From: Nostoc sp. NIES-4103
GTDB lineage: Bacteria; Cyanobacteriota; Cyanobacteriia; Cyanobacteriales; Nostocaceae
Assembly (NCBI RefSeq): GCF_002368335.1
Contig: NZ_AP018288.1
Coordinates: 680,607-744,606, forward strand
Reading direction: 5' to 3'
Length of the DNA: 64,000 bases
Part shown: positions 8,231 to 17,801 of the stretch, in pieces
How positions within the stretch are numbered: position 1 is the first letter of the stretch
Layout: the number at the start of each line of letters is the position of its first letter
Made by a program: the position numbers and the translations under genes
Notes under the pieces: generated by a model
Seen by the model: the letters and a program-made list of their open reading frames with translations, nothing else
Database searches by the model: none
What the model was told of the DNA's origin: nothing

Positions 8231-9580
8231 TTATTTTGTCTGGCTTTGAGACATAGTTATTACCTCATCAGGCAATATTGCCTGCTGTAAGACATCAAGG
8301 TATTGTCGAGAAATAACCTTGGGTGTGAAATGCGATCGCAAGTACTGGCGGCCTGCTTTACCCATTCGTTCCCCAAGCTGGGGATCACGACTGAGTAAAC
8401 GAATAAATTGAGCTAGACTATGACTGTCTCCATTATCAAATGTGCCACCACAGTCAGCTTCGGCAATTAATTGTCTTAAGTATGAATACGGTGAACAAAT
8501 TACTGCCACTGGCCGCCCAGATGCTAAAGCTGAGTAAAGCTTACTAGGAACAACCAAACCTTCGGTAGATTCATCCACACTCACTAGTGACAAATCGCAA
8601 GCTGTCAGGGAATAGGGTAGTACCTGCTTGTCTTGATATGGTAAAAATGTGAAATTATTCAGCCCTAATCGATTTACTTCCTTAATTAATTCATCGCGTT
8701 TGGCTCCACCGCCAATACATACAAAGTGAATTGGCTCGTCTTGCAGTTCTTTGGCAGCTTCTAGCATGGTGTCAATGTCATGACAGCGACCCATATTGCC
8801 AGAATAAAGAACAGTGAATGTATTAACTAGGTTATGCTTCCAAGCAAACCAGTTCTCTTGCTTGGTAATTGGCACAATCAAATCAGGGTTAGCCCAACTG
8901 TGAATTACAGAAATCTTATCGGCTATTTGTGGACAATTGGCAAGTACCCGCTGTTTCATCGCTGGACTGAGAACTATAACTCCTTTGGCGTTGAGCCAAA
9001 CTTGTCTGTTGATAGCACGCCAAAATCGCACCAACCAGCTATCCTTTGAAACTACTCCCAGCGCAATGGCAATATCGGGATAAAGGTCATACAGTATGCA
9101 AACATAAGGTAAACGGAACAAGGTATAAGCCAAGTATCCGATAATTGGTAAAAATGGCGGAGCGGTAGTCAGCAACAATACATTTCTGCGACGCCAAGCT
9201 CTAAATAGATAGAGTACAGCACGCAAAGTGTATAAAACACCATTGATAGCTTTACCACGAATCCTTCCTGGCCAAAGTTGGGCAGTACGCGATCGCTGAA
9301 TTCTAATTCTCTCTGTGCGTTCAACAGCTGGAGCAGTATGAGATTGAAATGCATATCCAGGCTGACTGGTAAACACCTCAACATCCACCCCTTGCTGTCC
9401 TAACTGTTTCACAAGTTCCTCAATCAACTGTCCTGTAGCTGCATAATCTGGAGGAAAAAACTGAGTGACCACAGACAGTTTAATTGACTGCTGAGTTTTT
9501 ATAGAATGCTCATTCTTAATTTCTGACCGAGTAGAAATGGATTGCAACAATTTGTGATTAATCCATTGATTAAGTCTCAT
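8231..9580 (-). CDS. Glycosyltransferase family 4 (WcaI-like)
   Basis: 449 residues with the GT-B layout: after about 30 poorly conserved residues comes KLSVVTQFFPPDYAATGQLIEELVKQLGQQGVDVEV, then the second domain with VLYSGNMGRCHDIDTMLEA and the donor-binding EX7E-type region TEGLVVPSKLYSALASGRPV. It would add a sugar to a lipid-linked glycan on the cytoplasmic side. It stands alone, with wide gaps on both sides, but on the strand of the exopolysaccharide genes. The first 30 residues look non-conserved, so a later start is possible. Confidence 0.9.
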   Translation of the reverse strand: MRLNQWINHKLLQSISTRSEIKNEHSIKTQQSIKLSVVTQFFPPDYAATGQLIEELVKQLGQQGVDVEVFTSQPGYAFQSHTAPAVERTERIRIQRSRTAQLWPGRIRGKAINGVLYTLRAVLYLFRAWRRRNVLLLTTAPPFLPIIGYLAYTLFRLPYVCILYDLYPDIAIALGVVSKDSWLVRFWRAINRQVWLNAKGVIVLSPAMKQRVLANCPQIADKISVIHSWANPDLIVPITKQENWFAWKHNLVNTFTVLYSGNMGRCHDIDTMLEAAKELQDEPIHFVCIGGGAKRDELIKEVNRLGLNNFTFLPYQDKQVLPYSLTACDLSLVSVDESTEGLVVPSKLYSALASGRPVAVICSPYSYLRQLIAEADCGGTFDNGDSHSLAQFIRLLSRDPQLGERMGKAGRQYLRSHFTPKVISRQYLDVLQQAILPDEVITMSQSQTK

Positions 9581-10531
9581 CGCCTCTATCCTGCTTTAAA
9601 TTTATAAGTTTTATTGAAAATACTACTGAACTGCTTAAACCATTAATTTCCATGACAAACTTACCTGGTATTTACAACAATTTTAAGTTTGCTCCAGGTT
9701 TAATTTATTATTCACCTGCTATACAACTATCTTGATAGAAATTGTATATATGTACACTAGCCTTGCTGGCAACTAGCTGATTAATACTAGCTATCCACTT
9801 ATTTGCTTTATATAGATGCACTTCCTTTGGACAGGGGAACACAACGAGGAGGAAAAGAAGTTTGAGTAGCAATGAACAGCTTCTTACTAGGGATAAAACT
9901 TTCCCTACAGCTAGCTGCTCTACAGGCTTATAGGAAAACTTTTTCGATGTCCAAGGAGTTACTTCTATAGAGATTACCACTATTTCGCATTAATACTGAA
10001 TTTTATCTGAGAAATTCGGAATTTACGATTTTTATTAGCCTATTTGCTGTGTTTTCACCTTATTTTTGCTTGCTTGATTATATTCCATGTAATTTTTAGC
10101 TAGAGTGTTATTCCTAAAGTATATTATTACATGTAATTTTGAGTACTAGAATACCATGTTTCAAAGATAACAATTGTACTTTATCAAAAATTCATCTTAC
10201 TAGTATATGTTTAAACTTTTTCTTCACAAAATAGATATTCTACCCAGTATATTTTCCTATCTATAACTATTATTAATAAATTAGCTACTCGTTGATATTT
10301 TTAATCAGCCTATTACAACTTTTCATTAACAAGAGAAAAAGTTGCAACTCTAGAGCTAGACTCATCCATGCAAGATAACCAGCATTGAACTGCTGGGTTT
10401 GTATATCCATAAGATTGTCTATCTCAGTAGTTATTAATTATTTACTACCTGTACGCAAAGTAAATTGATATTAAATTGGCTGCTAATTTGAGATACTTAG
10501 AAGTGTTGAAAAAAATATTAAAGATAATTAA
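9581..10531. other. Gene-less AT-rich gap
   Basis: No convincing gene. A 90-codon minus frame at 9708-9980 lacks a ribosome site and family features. A small hairpin (AACCAGCA with TGCTGGGTT, 10377-10399) is the only structure seen. Confidence 0.55.
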
Positions 10532-10926
10532 CTTAGCAATGTCTAAGGACAAGCCCCACCCTAGCTTCGAGAAGTCCCGATACTCGTGATACTCGGTCGC
10601 ATGATTATGTCTCACTTTAGGAGAAGGCTCGTGCAACAGTTATGCTAACGACACTTCCTTTAACCTTCTTTACCAGAACGACGATGTGTTTTACCGTAGA
10701 GGCTTGGGAGGAGCCAAGGAGTCTAGCCCAGCAATGCTTTGCATTTATGGTGGCGGGTAACTTGCAGCTTTTCAGATGGAATACGGCGAGTAGAGACTGT
10801 ACTACCCTGATCCGCCATCAGCTGGTCTGCGAGGATCTACTGCTTCTGCTGTGCAGTACGATAACCTGCTTTGAGTAAGACAGCCGTCTGCCTCAGAACA
10901 GCCTCTAATAGTACAAAAATACTATT
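10532..10926. ncRNA. Candidate structured RNA island (unclassified)
   Basis: A roughly 395-bp stretch, richer in G+C than the AT-rich DNA on both sides, with stops in all frames I read but many nested complementary segments. These include CTTAG/CTAAG at its left end, CTTC-GA-GAAG near 10564, AGAAGG/CCTTCT enclosing GTTA-TGC-TAAC (10622-10670), an 8-bp outer pair TAGAGGCT (10697-10704) with AGCCTCTA (10900-10907), GATCC/GGATC inside it, and the hairpin TACTGC-9 nt-GCAGTA. It ends in AATAGTA-loop-TACTATT followed by TTG, terminator-like. It may be a free RNA, a leader of the Wzc gene 200 bp downstream, or a remnant of a mobile element end. No known family is matched with confidence. Confidence 0.35.
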
Positions 10927-11131
10927 TTGTATACACCTGATATGAAGTATCTCAATATGATGTGAAACGGCTATTAACACCTCAATTATGAACCTTCTAT
11001 AATTGTTGAGAAACAATCTCTTGTATTTTCAGCTACATGACCTAAGCTTTTAAAAGCTGTTAAGCTAATGTGCATTGATGCAAATTGCATGTACAAGTTT
11101 TGCCTTTTGTATTACAAAATATTAATAAGTG

Positions 11132-13387
11132 ATGGAAAATTATTCTTTTCAGTCCTCAAATTCTGATCGCAGTAATAACTCTATACCTCCATTTCTTCAG
11201 GATCAACCTGTTTCATGGAATGAATCACAAGGAGATGAGTGGAGTTTTAAAGAATTTCTCAGTGTTGTGCGAAGACGAGCAATTGTGATTGCGGGGGTCA
11301 GCATCACTATGATGTCCACAGTTGTTCTCACCCTAATCTTGAACCCAAAGCAACCAGAATACGAAAGCAATTTTCAGTTGTTAGTAGAACCTGTTAATGA
11401 TGACACCAAAATGGTGGATATTGTTAAAGACCCTAACTTCAGCCAGTCTAGTCTAGATTACGAAAGTCAAATTCAGGTTCTAAAGAGTCCTGAACTAATG
11501 GCAGGTATTGTTAAACAGTTGCAAGCTTTATATCCAGAGATTAACTATGATTTTCTAATCAATTCACTGGGTATTACTCGTCTAGGTGAAACGAAGATAA
11601 TACAAGTTAGCTATCGAAATCATGATCCAAATCAAATTAAAGTTGTACTAGACAAAATTGCCCAAGAATATTTAGACTATAGCCGAGAAAAAAGACAAAC
11701 TAAGTTGCGTCAGGGAATTAAGTTTATTGAAAAAGAGTTACCATCTGCACAAAATAGAGTTGATCGGTTACAAAAAGAACTGCAAATGTTTCGGCAAAAC
11801 AATAACTTTGCCGATCCGGATAGCCAACTTGAAATAGTTAGCAGCCAAGTTAGTTCCTTAACTGAACAACGACAAGCGATTGATAGAGACTTGGCACAAG
11901 CTCGTGCTAATTTAGCTATTTTACAGGGTGAAAACGGCAAATTGGCAATCTTAAATAATGCTCCTTTGTATCAGCAGTTACTTGCTCAAGCCCGACAATT
12001 AGATGTTCAGATAGCTACGGAATCAACTCGCTTGCAAGATGACAACCCAACTCTTCAAACATTGAAGGAGAAAAGGCAAAGTTTGTCACCTTTATTGGTT
12101 CGAGAGTCCAAGTACGTTTTGGATACAAAACTTGCAGAAGTAGCCAATCAACTTCAACTTTTAGAAGTGCAGAGCCGAGAGTTAGCTAAATTAGAAAAGG
12201 ATATTCAAGCTAAACGTAAGCAATGGCCTATTTTGGCACGAAAATACACGGAACTACAGCGGACATTACAGATTGCCACTGAGAGTCTGAATCGTTTTTT
12301 ATCTACTCGTGAAACCCTGCAAATTCAAATCTCTCAGACAGAACTAGGTTGGCAGTTACTTAAAGCACCGACTAAGCCAGAATATCCTGTTGTATCTTCT
12401 GATTTACGACGCAACTTAATACTAGGATTGGGCGCAAGTATTCTCTTAGGGATTGGCGTTGCTTTACTGATAGAAAAGCTTGATAATACCTACCATGATG
12501 TTGATACCTTAAAGGAGAAGGTCAAATTACCATTATTAGGAAATATTCCATTTGAAAAGCAAGTTCAAAATAATCAAGAAAGCACTAGTGTCAACACCTT
12601 GAAAGAAAAGGTCAAATTGCCTTCATTAGTCAATAATCAATTGGAAAAGCAAGTTCAAAAGAATCAAGACCGCACCTTTGCTCAAGAAATTTCCCTGGTT
12701 AAAGTTCCAAATGCCTTTTCTGATGGTATTCCTGGCTCAAGCATCACACCTGAGCTAGATTACAGCAACTATTCCACAAAGTTTTTAGAAGCTCTACGAG
12801 TACTTTATGCAAATGTTCAACTACTGAATGCCGATCGCGAGATTAATTCCATTATCATTAGTTCAGCTACCCCTGGTGACGGTAAGTCTACAATTGCTTT
12901 GCATCTAGCCCAAATAGCTACAGCAATGGGACAACGAGTACTACTTGTAGATGCCAATCTTCGCCAACCAGTGATTCATAATCTATTAGATTTAAATAAC
13001 ATGTGGGGATTGAGCAATTTAATTTCTACAAACTTGCCAGTAGGAGAAGTACTTAAACAATTACCTTCTATAAGCAAATTATCTGTAATCACTGCTGGGC
13101 CAATACCACCTGATCCCACTAAGTTGCTTTCATCTGAAAAGATGCAGCGTCTGATGGCAGATTTCCATAATACCTTTGACTTAGTAATTTATGATGCTCC
13201 CCACTTAGCTGGGCTAGCTGATGCTACCCTACTAGCACCCCATACAAATGGTATTTTGATGGTAGTCAAGATGGATAAAACAGATGCTTCAGTACTAGAT
13301 AGAACTTTAGATAATCTGAAAATTTCCCGGCTTAATGTCTTAGGTATGGTTGGTAATGGTCAAAAGGGCAACTTCAATAGCTATTAA
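11132..13387 (+). CDS. Wzc-like polysaccharide chain-length regulator / BY-kinase-type ATPase
   Basis: About 751 residues. An N-terminal Wzz domain is bounded by two membrane helices (about 49-70 and 430-452) with a long periplasmic coiled coil between, followed by a cytoplasmic CpsD/CapB-type ATPase with Walker A SATPGDGKST (Lys near 585), Walker A' LLVDANLRQP and Walker B LVIYDAPH. The protein would control chain length of exported polysaccharide. Oddities: the A' motif has Asn where DxDxR has the second Asp, and the C-terminus (GQKGNFNSY) has one Tyr rather than the Tyr cluster of BY-kinases. The linker after the second helix has a tandem 30-residue duplication. ATG at 11132 is preferred over the GTG just before it. 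Confidence 0.92.
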   Translation: MENYSFQSSNSDRSNNSIPPFLQDQPVSWNESQGDEWSFKEFLSVVRRRAIVIAGVSITMMSTVVLTLILNPKQPEYESNFQLLVEPVNDDTKMVDIVKDPNFSQSSLDYESQIQVLKSPELMAGIVKQLQALYPEINYDFLINSLGITRLGETKIIQVSYRNHDPNQIKVVLDKIAQEYLDYSREKRQTKLRQGIKFIEKELPSAQNRVDRLQKELQMFRQNNNFADPDSQLEIVSSQVSSLTEQRQAIDRDLAQARANLAILQGENGKLAILNNAPLYQQLLAQARQLDVQIATESTRLQDDNPTLQTLKEKRQSLSPLLVRESKYVLDTKLAEVANQLQLLEVQSRELAKLEKDIQAKRKQWPILARKYTELQRTLQIATESLNRFLSTRETLQIQISQTELGWQLLKAPTKPEYPVVSSDLRRNLILGLGASILLGIGVALLIEKLDNTYHDVDTLKEKVKLPLLGNIPFEKQVQNNQESTSVNTLKEKVKLPSLVNNQLEKQVQKNQDRTFAQEISLVKVPNAFSDGIPGSSITPELDYSNYSTKFLEALRVLYANVQLLNADREINSIIISSATPGDGKSTIALHLAQIATAMGQRVLLVDANLRQPVIHNLLDLNNMWGLSNLISTNLPVGEVLKQLPSISKLSVITAGPIPPDPTKLLSSEKMQRLMADFHNTFDLVIYDAPHLAGLADATLLAPHTNGILMVVKMDKTDASVLDRTLDNLKISRLNVLGMVGNGQKGNFNSY
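12500..12679 (+). repeat. Two-copy 90-bp in-frame tandem duplication inside the Wzc-like gene
   Basis: Bases 12500-12589 and 12590-12679 encode two similar 30-residue units, each with TLKEKVKLP, then a variable part, then EKQVQ-NQ. The copies have diverged at silent and replacement sites. They lie in the cytoplasmic linker between the second membrane helix and the ATPase domain. Confidence 0.85.
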
Positions 13388-13853
13388 AAAATAATACAAC
13401 TTGAGACTTTTGAGCCACTACCTTGCATAGGGAAGTCCCAAGGGTGAGGCAGTGCTGGACTGATAATGCTGCTTCCTTGTTGAATGCAAGTTGCGTGATT
13501 ATAAAACAATAACCACTATTCGCTCTTAACGCTTCAAGGATAATGAATGATCGCCGACACTAATTTTAGGCATAATTACTCATTCCCAAAAATCAAGTTA
13601 TCTAAACATCTCACGGATGCATCATCTGTGAGGCTGCGAAAATCTTGAATGTATATCGATTGATAGCTTTTAATTGATTCAACCAGATTGTTTATAAAGT
13701 TAATATCGAGATTTGTGGCTTAAGTTATGAAGCCATAGTTGTATGTATAATTTAATACTGAATAGTTTAATTCAGAAGAAGAATTAGTTTGTCGCACTCA
13801 CTATTATTTGCTTCCTCTGAGTTTTTTTACTAGCTTGAGTTTATTTTTACTCA
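13388..13853. other. Gene-less gap with a hairpin
   Basis: No gene seen. A stem of CTCACGGATG with CATCTGTGAG (one G-T pair) stands at 13610-13632, too far from the Wzc stop to be an obvious terminator. Confidence 0.5.
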
Positions 13854-14057
13854 TTATTCCTGCAAGAGTCTGTTAGAGCCAACAATGAGCAAAACTAACA
13901 GTACAAGCTGGATCTGCCAAGGGGCTAAAATCAGACTCAAAATCAGGCTGATAATTGTAAACAAACCTGTAAAATAAGCAATTTCGTCTGTACATTTTTT
14001 AGAGAAATAGCCAGTTACTAAACCAGCAAAGAGTGGAACTAAAAAAAACAAAGGCAT
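13854..14057 (-). CDS. Small hypothetical membrane protein
   Basis: 67 residues, almost all hydrophobic: two to three membrane helices (about 2-17, 28-45 and 48-62) separated by a short charged KKCTDE stretch. An AGAGG ribosome site lies 9-13 bp before the ATG. Function unknown; it looks like one of the small conserved membrane proteins of cyanobacteria. It stands alone and is divergent from tex. Confidence 0.6.
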   Translation of the reverse strand: MPLFFLVPLFAGLVTGYFSKKCTDEIAYFTGLFTIISLILSLILAPWQIQLVLLVLLIVGSNRLLQE

Positions 14058-14296
14058 TTTTACTAACCTCTGAACTAAAGTAGAAGTGTTGGTACAGGAA
14101 GATTCACAATGTTTTTCTTATTGTGGTCAATTTTACATCTTAGGTGGTTTTTACTACAACAGCCTATAAAAATAAACGGCTCATAAAGTCAAGAATATGC
14201 AATTATTCCGTAAATAAGCTTAACACTTGGTGCTAGAACTGTGAGAACGATCTAGCATATTACCTCTAGGAGTAAATTTTTCAAGTTAATCACCCA

Positions 14297-16456
14297 ATGC
14301 TGAACATTCCTCAACTACTGGCAACTGAACTAGACCTCAAACCTTATCAGGTGCAAAACGCGCTGGAACTTTTGGCGGAGGGTGCGACTATCCCTTTTAT
14401 TGCCCGTTATCGTAAAGAACGTACGGGTGAAATGAATGAAGTTCAACTGCGCGATTTATCTGATAGGTATACATACTTATCGGAACTGGAAGAACGGAAA
14501 TCAGTAATATTAAATGCGATCGCCGAACAAGGTAAACTCAGCGATGAACTGAAAACCAAAATTACATCCTGTTTACAAAAAACTGAGCTTGAGGATTTAT
14601 ACCTACCCTATCGGCCAAAGCGACGTACCCGCGCTACTGTCGCTAGAGAAAAAGGACTGGAACCGCTCTTCAAATTCATCAAGTCGTTGAATGTGAAAAA
14701 TCCTGTTTCTGGCTCATTAGAATCAGAAGCAGCGAAGTATATTTCTGAGGAAAAAGGAATAAAAACTGCACAGGAAGCATTAAAAGGTGCTGCGGACATC
14801 TTAGCGGAAGAAGTGGCAGAAAAAGCTGATTTACGAGCATATATTCGAGAATATCTTTTAGAAGAAGGGTTATTTGTCTCCCGCATCAAAGATGATTATC
14901 CAGAAGGTACAACTAAATTCGAGATGTACCGCAACTATCAAGCTAAGGTGAAAAATATTGCACCTCACAACATGCTGGCATTGTGTCGAGGTGAATCTGA
15001 GGGCGTATTAAACTTTGAAATTGCCTTTGATGAAGATGTAGTACTTTCCTATCTAGAATCCCAGGAAATCAAAACAAAAACTCGCACGATTCGGGATTTT
15101 TATCAGGCGATGTTGAAGGATGCATTCAACCGTTTGATGAAAACATCACTGGTGGGGGAAGTTATATCTGAGAAAAAAACTTATGCAGATATTGAGTCAA
15201 TCAAGACATTTGAAGCTAATCTGCGTGAGTTATTGCTGTCTGCACCGGCGGGAATGAAACCAACACTGGCAATTGATCCCGGCTTTAGAACTGGTTGCAA
15301 AGTTGCAGTCCTTGACCAAACGGGAAAATTCTTAGAATATCAGGCGGTGTTTCCCCATCAAGCTGCGGAACAACGCACCAAAGCGGCACAAACTATCAAG
15401 AATCTGATTGAAAAATATAAAATTGAGTTAATTGCCATTGGTAATGGTACAGCTTCCCGCGAAACAGACGAGTTTGTATTGCAAGTATTACAAGCAATAG
15501 ACCGTAAACCAATTAAAGTGATGGTCAATGAGTCCGGTGCATCTATATATTCTGCTAGTAAAGTTGCATTAGAAGAGTTTCCCGATTTAGATGTGACGGT
15601 GCGTGGTGCCATTAGTATCGGTCGCCGTTTGCAAGATCCCTTGGCGGAACTTGTGAAAATTGATCCCAAGTCAATTGGTGTAGGACAATATCAGCATGAT
15701 GTTGATCAGAAATTGCTCAAAAAGAAGCTTGATGAAACTGTAGAAAGCTGCGTCAACTACGTAGGCGTAGACTTGAACACCGCCTCCAAGGAACTTTTAA
15801 CTTTTGTTTCTGGGATTACAGCAGCGGTTGCTAACAACATTGTTGCCTATCGCAATCAGTATGGAGTCTTTAAAAATCGCCGACAACTGTTGAAAGTGCC
15901 GAAGTTGGGGCCAAAAGCATTTGAACAGGCTGCGGGTTTTTTGAGGATTCGTGGTGGTGATAACCCCTTAGATAATACAGCTGTGCATCCAGAAAGTTAC
16001 TCACTTGTGGAAGCGATCGCATCCGATCTCAATGTGCCACTAAATCAGGTGACACAAATTGCCGAAAAACTCAAAAAGACAAATTTGAAGAAATACGTTA
16101 CTGATACAGTTGGCGAACCCACACTGCGCGACATTCTCAGCGAACTGGAAAAACCAGGTAGAGATCCCCGTGCTGAATTTAAGTATGCCACCTTTAAAGA
16201 AGGAATTAAGGAAATTACTGACTTGCAAGTGGGGATGGAACTTGAGGGAATCATCACCAATGTTGCTAACTTCGGCGCGTTTGTAGATATTGGTGTGCAT
16301 CAAGATGGTTTAGTGCATATATCTCAACTAGCTGACAGATTCGTAGACGATCCCAAAAAAATTGTGAAAGTTGGACAAGTCGTGAAAGTACGAGTATTGG
16401 AAGTTAACGAGAAATTGAAGCGGATTAGTTTGTCGATGAAAGCACTCAAGCAATAA
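14297..16456 (+). CDS. tex: Tex family RNA-binding transcription accessory protein
   Basis: 719 residues, within the normal range for Tex. Domains in order: N-terminal helical Tex domain (starting LLATELDLKPYQVQNALELLAEGATIPFIARYRKE), a YqgF/RNase H-like fold near 325-450 (LAIDPGFRTGCKVAVLD), tandem helix-hairpin-helix motifs near 490-570 (NTASKELLTFVSGI, KLGPKAFEQAAGFLRI), and a C-terminal S1 domain near 645-715 (LEGIITNVANFGAFVDIGVHQDGLVHIS). It is a cytoplasmic nucleic-acid-binding protein linked to transcription. No partner gene is adjacent. Confidence 0.97.
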   Translation: MLNIPQLLATELDLKPYQVQNALELLAEGATIPFIARYRKERTGEMNEVQLRDLSDRYTYLSELEERKSVILNAIAEQGKLSDELKTKITSCLQKTELEDLYLPYRPKRRTRATVAREKGLEPLFKFIKSLNVKNPVSGSLESEAAKYISEEKGIKTAQEALKGAADILAEEVAEKADLRAYIREYLLEEGLFVSRIKDDYPEGTTKFEMYRNYQAKVKNIAPHNMLALCRGESEGVLNFEIAFDEDVVLSYLESQEIKTKTRTIRDFYQAMLKDAFNRLMKTSLVGEVISEKKTYADIESIKTFEANLRELLLSAPAGMKPTLAIDPGFRTGCKVAVLDQTGKFLEYQAVFPHQAAEQRTKAAQTIKNLIEKYKIELIAIGNGTASRETDEFVLQVLQAIDRKPIKVMVNESGASIYSASKVALEEFPDLDVTVRGAISIGRRLQDPLAELVKIDPKSIGVGQYQHDVDQKLLKKKLDETVESCVNYVGVDLNTASKELLTFVSGITAAVANNIVAYRNQYGVFKNRRQLLKVPKLGPKAFEQAAGFLRIRGGDNPLDNTAVHPESYSLVEAIASDLNVPLNQVTQIAEKLKKTNLKKYVTDTVGEPTLRDILSELEKPGRDPRAEFKYATFKEGIKEITDLQVGMELEGIITNVANFGAFVDIGVHQDGLVHISQLADRFVDDPKKIVKVGQVVKVRVLEVNEKLKRISLSMKALKQ

Positions 16457-16696
16457 GAGGGAGTGGGGAGTGGGGAGTGGGGGAAAATTACCTTTACTTT
16501 AAAGTGTTTAGGACTTAAGCGCATTGTCATATTTTTTTCGTTTGGGTGGTCAATAGTCAAAAGTCAATAGTCCAAAAAACCTTGATTTTTGACCGTTGAC
16601 TCTTGACTATTGACTACCATTGCAGAAAATATGTGAAGAGTTGCGTAAGTCCTGGTGTTATTTAATTACGAATTACGAATTACGAATTACGAATTA
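16457..16696. repeat. Cluster of short tandem repeats
   Basis: Three repeat types follow one another between tex and the ferredoxin gene: GGGGAGT units (16460-16485), an imperfect inverted repeat built of GTCAATA-type units (16549-16618), and ACGAATT units (16668-16696). The last run reaches to within a few bases of the ferredoxin start codon. Confidence 0.85.
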
Positions 16697-16699
16697 TTT

Positions 16700-17044
16700 A
16701 TGGCAGTTTATCAAGTTCGACTCATCAATCCTGGAATGGGATTAGACCATACCATCGAAGTACCTGATGATCAATATATTTTGGATATCGCTGAAGAAGC
16801 TGGTATTCGCCTACCATCTGGATGTAAGCAAGGCGAATGTTCTGCTTGTGTTGCCAAACTTGTTAGCGGTGAAGTTGATCAAAGTGAGCAAAAATTTCTC
16901 CGTCCAGATGAAATCAAAGCTGGCTATGTTGTGACTTGTATCACTTACCCTTTGTCTGATTGCACTTTAGAAACTCATCAAGAAAAAGTCTTGTATCAAT
17001 CATCTCTTTACTACAAGCCGGATTTTACAGCTAAATCTGAGTAA
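16700..17044 (+). CDS. Plant-type [2Fe-2S] ferredoxin
   Basis: 114 residues. The cluster ligands are in CKQGECSACVAKL and VVTC, spacing C-x4-C-x2-C-x29-C, exactly that of plant-type ferredoxins. A C-terminal extension of some 15 residues (VLYQSSLYYKPDFTAKSE) goes beyond PetF length, so this is one of the accessory soluble ferredoxins rather than the main photosynthetic one. I chose the ATG at 16700 because the longer frame starting at 16655 would translate the ACGAATT repeats (NYELRITNYEL). No Shine-Dalgarno site is visible; the repeats occupy its place. Confidence 0.93.
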   Translation: MAVYQVRLINPGMGLDHTIEVPDDQYILDIAEEAGIRLPSGCKQGECSACVAKLVSGEVDQSEQKFLRPDEIKAGYVVTCITYPLSDCTLETHQEKVLYQSSLYYKPDFTAKSE

Positions 17045-17402
17045 TTTGTACCTATTTATATTAAATAAATATTAAATTTTAGAAAGATTAAATAATTATA
17101 AAGCCTGGTGTTTTCCGCAGGCGATCGCGCTTCAGTTAATAGTGCGGTTTATCAAAAATATCAAGTCCGCTTAATTACCCATAATAAAACACCCCACCCG
17201 CCTTACGGCACCCTCCCCTTACTAAGGGGAGGGTTGGGGAGGGGTAACGCAAAAATTATGGGCAATTTACCGGACATCATATAATTCAGCCAAGCGATAG
17301 AAGCTCAATCTATCCTGTAAGAGATGGCAAAGCTGAGCGCATTGTTAATGATGGAATAAGAACTTTCAAAACCATCTATCTCTAACTTTATAGGAGAAAA
17401 CA
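17045..17402. repeat. Gap with dispersed G/C-rich hairpin repeat
   Basis: Bases 17188-17246 hold a CCCTCCCC-TTACTAA-GGGGAGGG type hairpin repeat that recurs in related form at 23944-23995. The end of the gap carries TAGGAG, the ribosome site of the next gene. No gene seen. Confidence 0.65.
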
Positions 17403-17801
17403 GTGTTGACACCACTTTTAACCGCAGTAGCTACAGCATTGAGCTTGCTAATTGTTGATTTAGTTGTTCCAGGCGTTGATATTGCTAATTTCCCCGCAGC
17501 TGTGATCGCTGCTTTAGTAATTGGTTTAATTAACGGTTCAGTTAAACCAGTTCTTTCTACACTTTCTTTACCACTTAACTTTCTCACATTCGGAGCTTTT
17601 TCGCTGGTCATTAACGGTTTGTGTTTCTGGTTAGCAGCAGTACTAGTTCCTGGTTTCTCTGTTCATGGAATTATCGGTTTTCTTGGTGGGCCAGTGATTC
17701 TATCTTTTGCTAATACATTCATTAACAAATACTTTGCAGAGAAAAATCTGGCTTTAACCAGTGGTGATGTCAAAACCCAAGGTGAATTACCCTCTAGATA
17801 A
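17403..17801 (+). CDS. Phage holin family IV / YvlD-like membrane protein
   Basis: 132 residues starting with GTG, 8 bp after AGGAG. Four hydrophobic segments (about 6-24, 31-48, 55-75 and 78-100) with short loops, and the NGSVKPVLSTLSLPLNFLTFG motif typical of the YvlD / phage holin superfamily IV proteins. Despite the name these are ordinary chromosomal membrane proteins linked with envelope stress in bacteria. Two further envelope-stress type genes follow within 1.5 kb. Lytic function is not implied. Confidence 0.85.
   Translation: MLTPLLTAVATALSLLIVDLVVPGVDIANFPAAVIAALVIGLINGSVKPVLSTLSLPLNFLTFGAFSLVINGLCFWLAAVLVPGFSVHGIIGFLGGPVILSFANTFINKYFAEKNLALTSGDVKTQGELPSR

Noticed and set aside
9708..9980. 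90-codon minus-strand frame with a hydrophobic middle
   Set aside because: No ribosome site, no recognisable family and codon use like random AT-rich DNA; could be revisited if homologues exist.
10642..10878. 78-codon plus-strand frame in the structured island
   Set aside because: The frame follows the stems of the island, and the protein has no family features; a structured RNA is the better reading.
10532..10926. tmRNA, RNase P RNA or 6S RNA
   Set aside because: None of their conserved signatures (tag sequence, P4 core, long central bubble with purK nearby) could be found.
11132..13387. Active tyrosine kinase call for the Wzc-like protein
   Set aside because: The tyrosine cluster is absent and the A' motif is altered, so only an ATPase-type role is claimed.
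17403..17801. Prophage holin
   Set aside because: No phage genes are near; the family includes many chromosomal YvlD-type membrane proteins.
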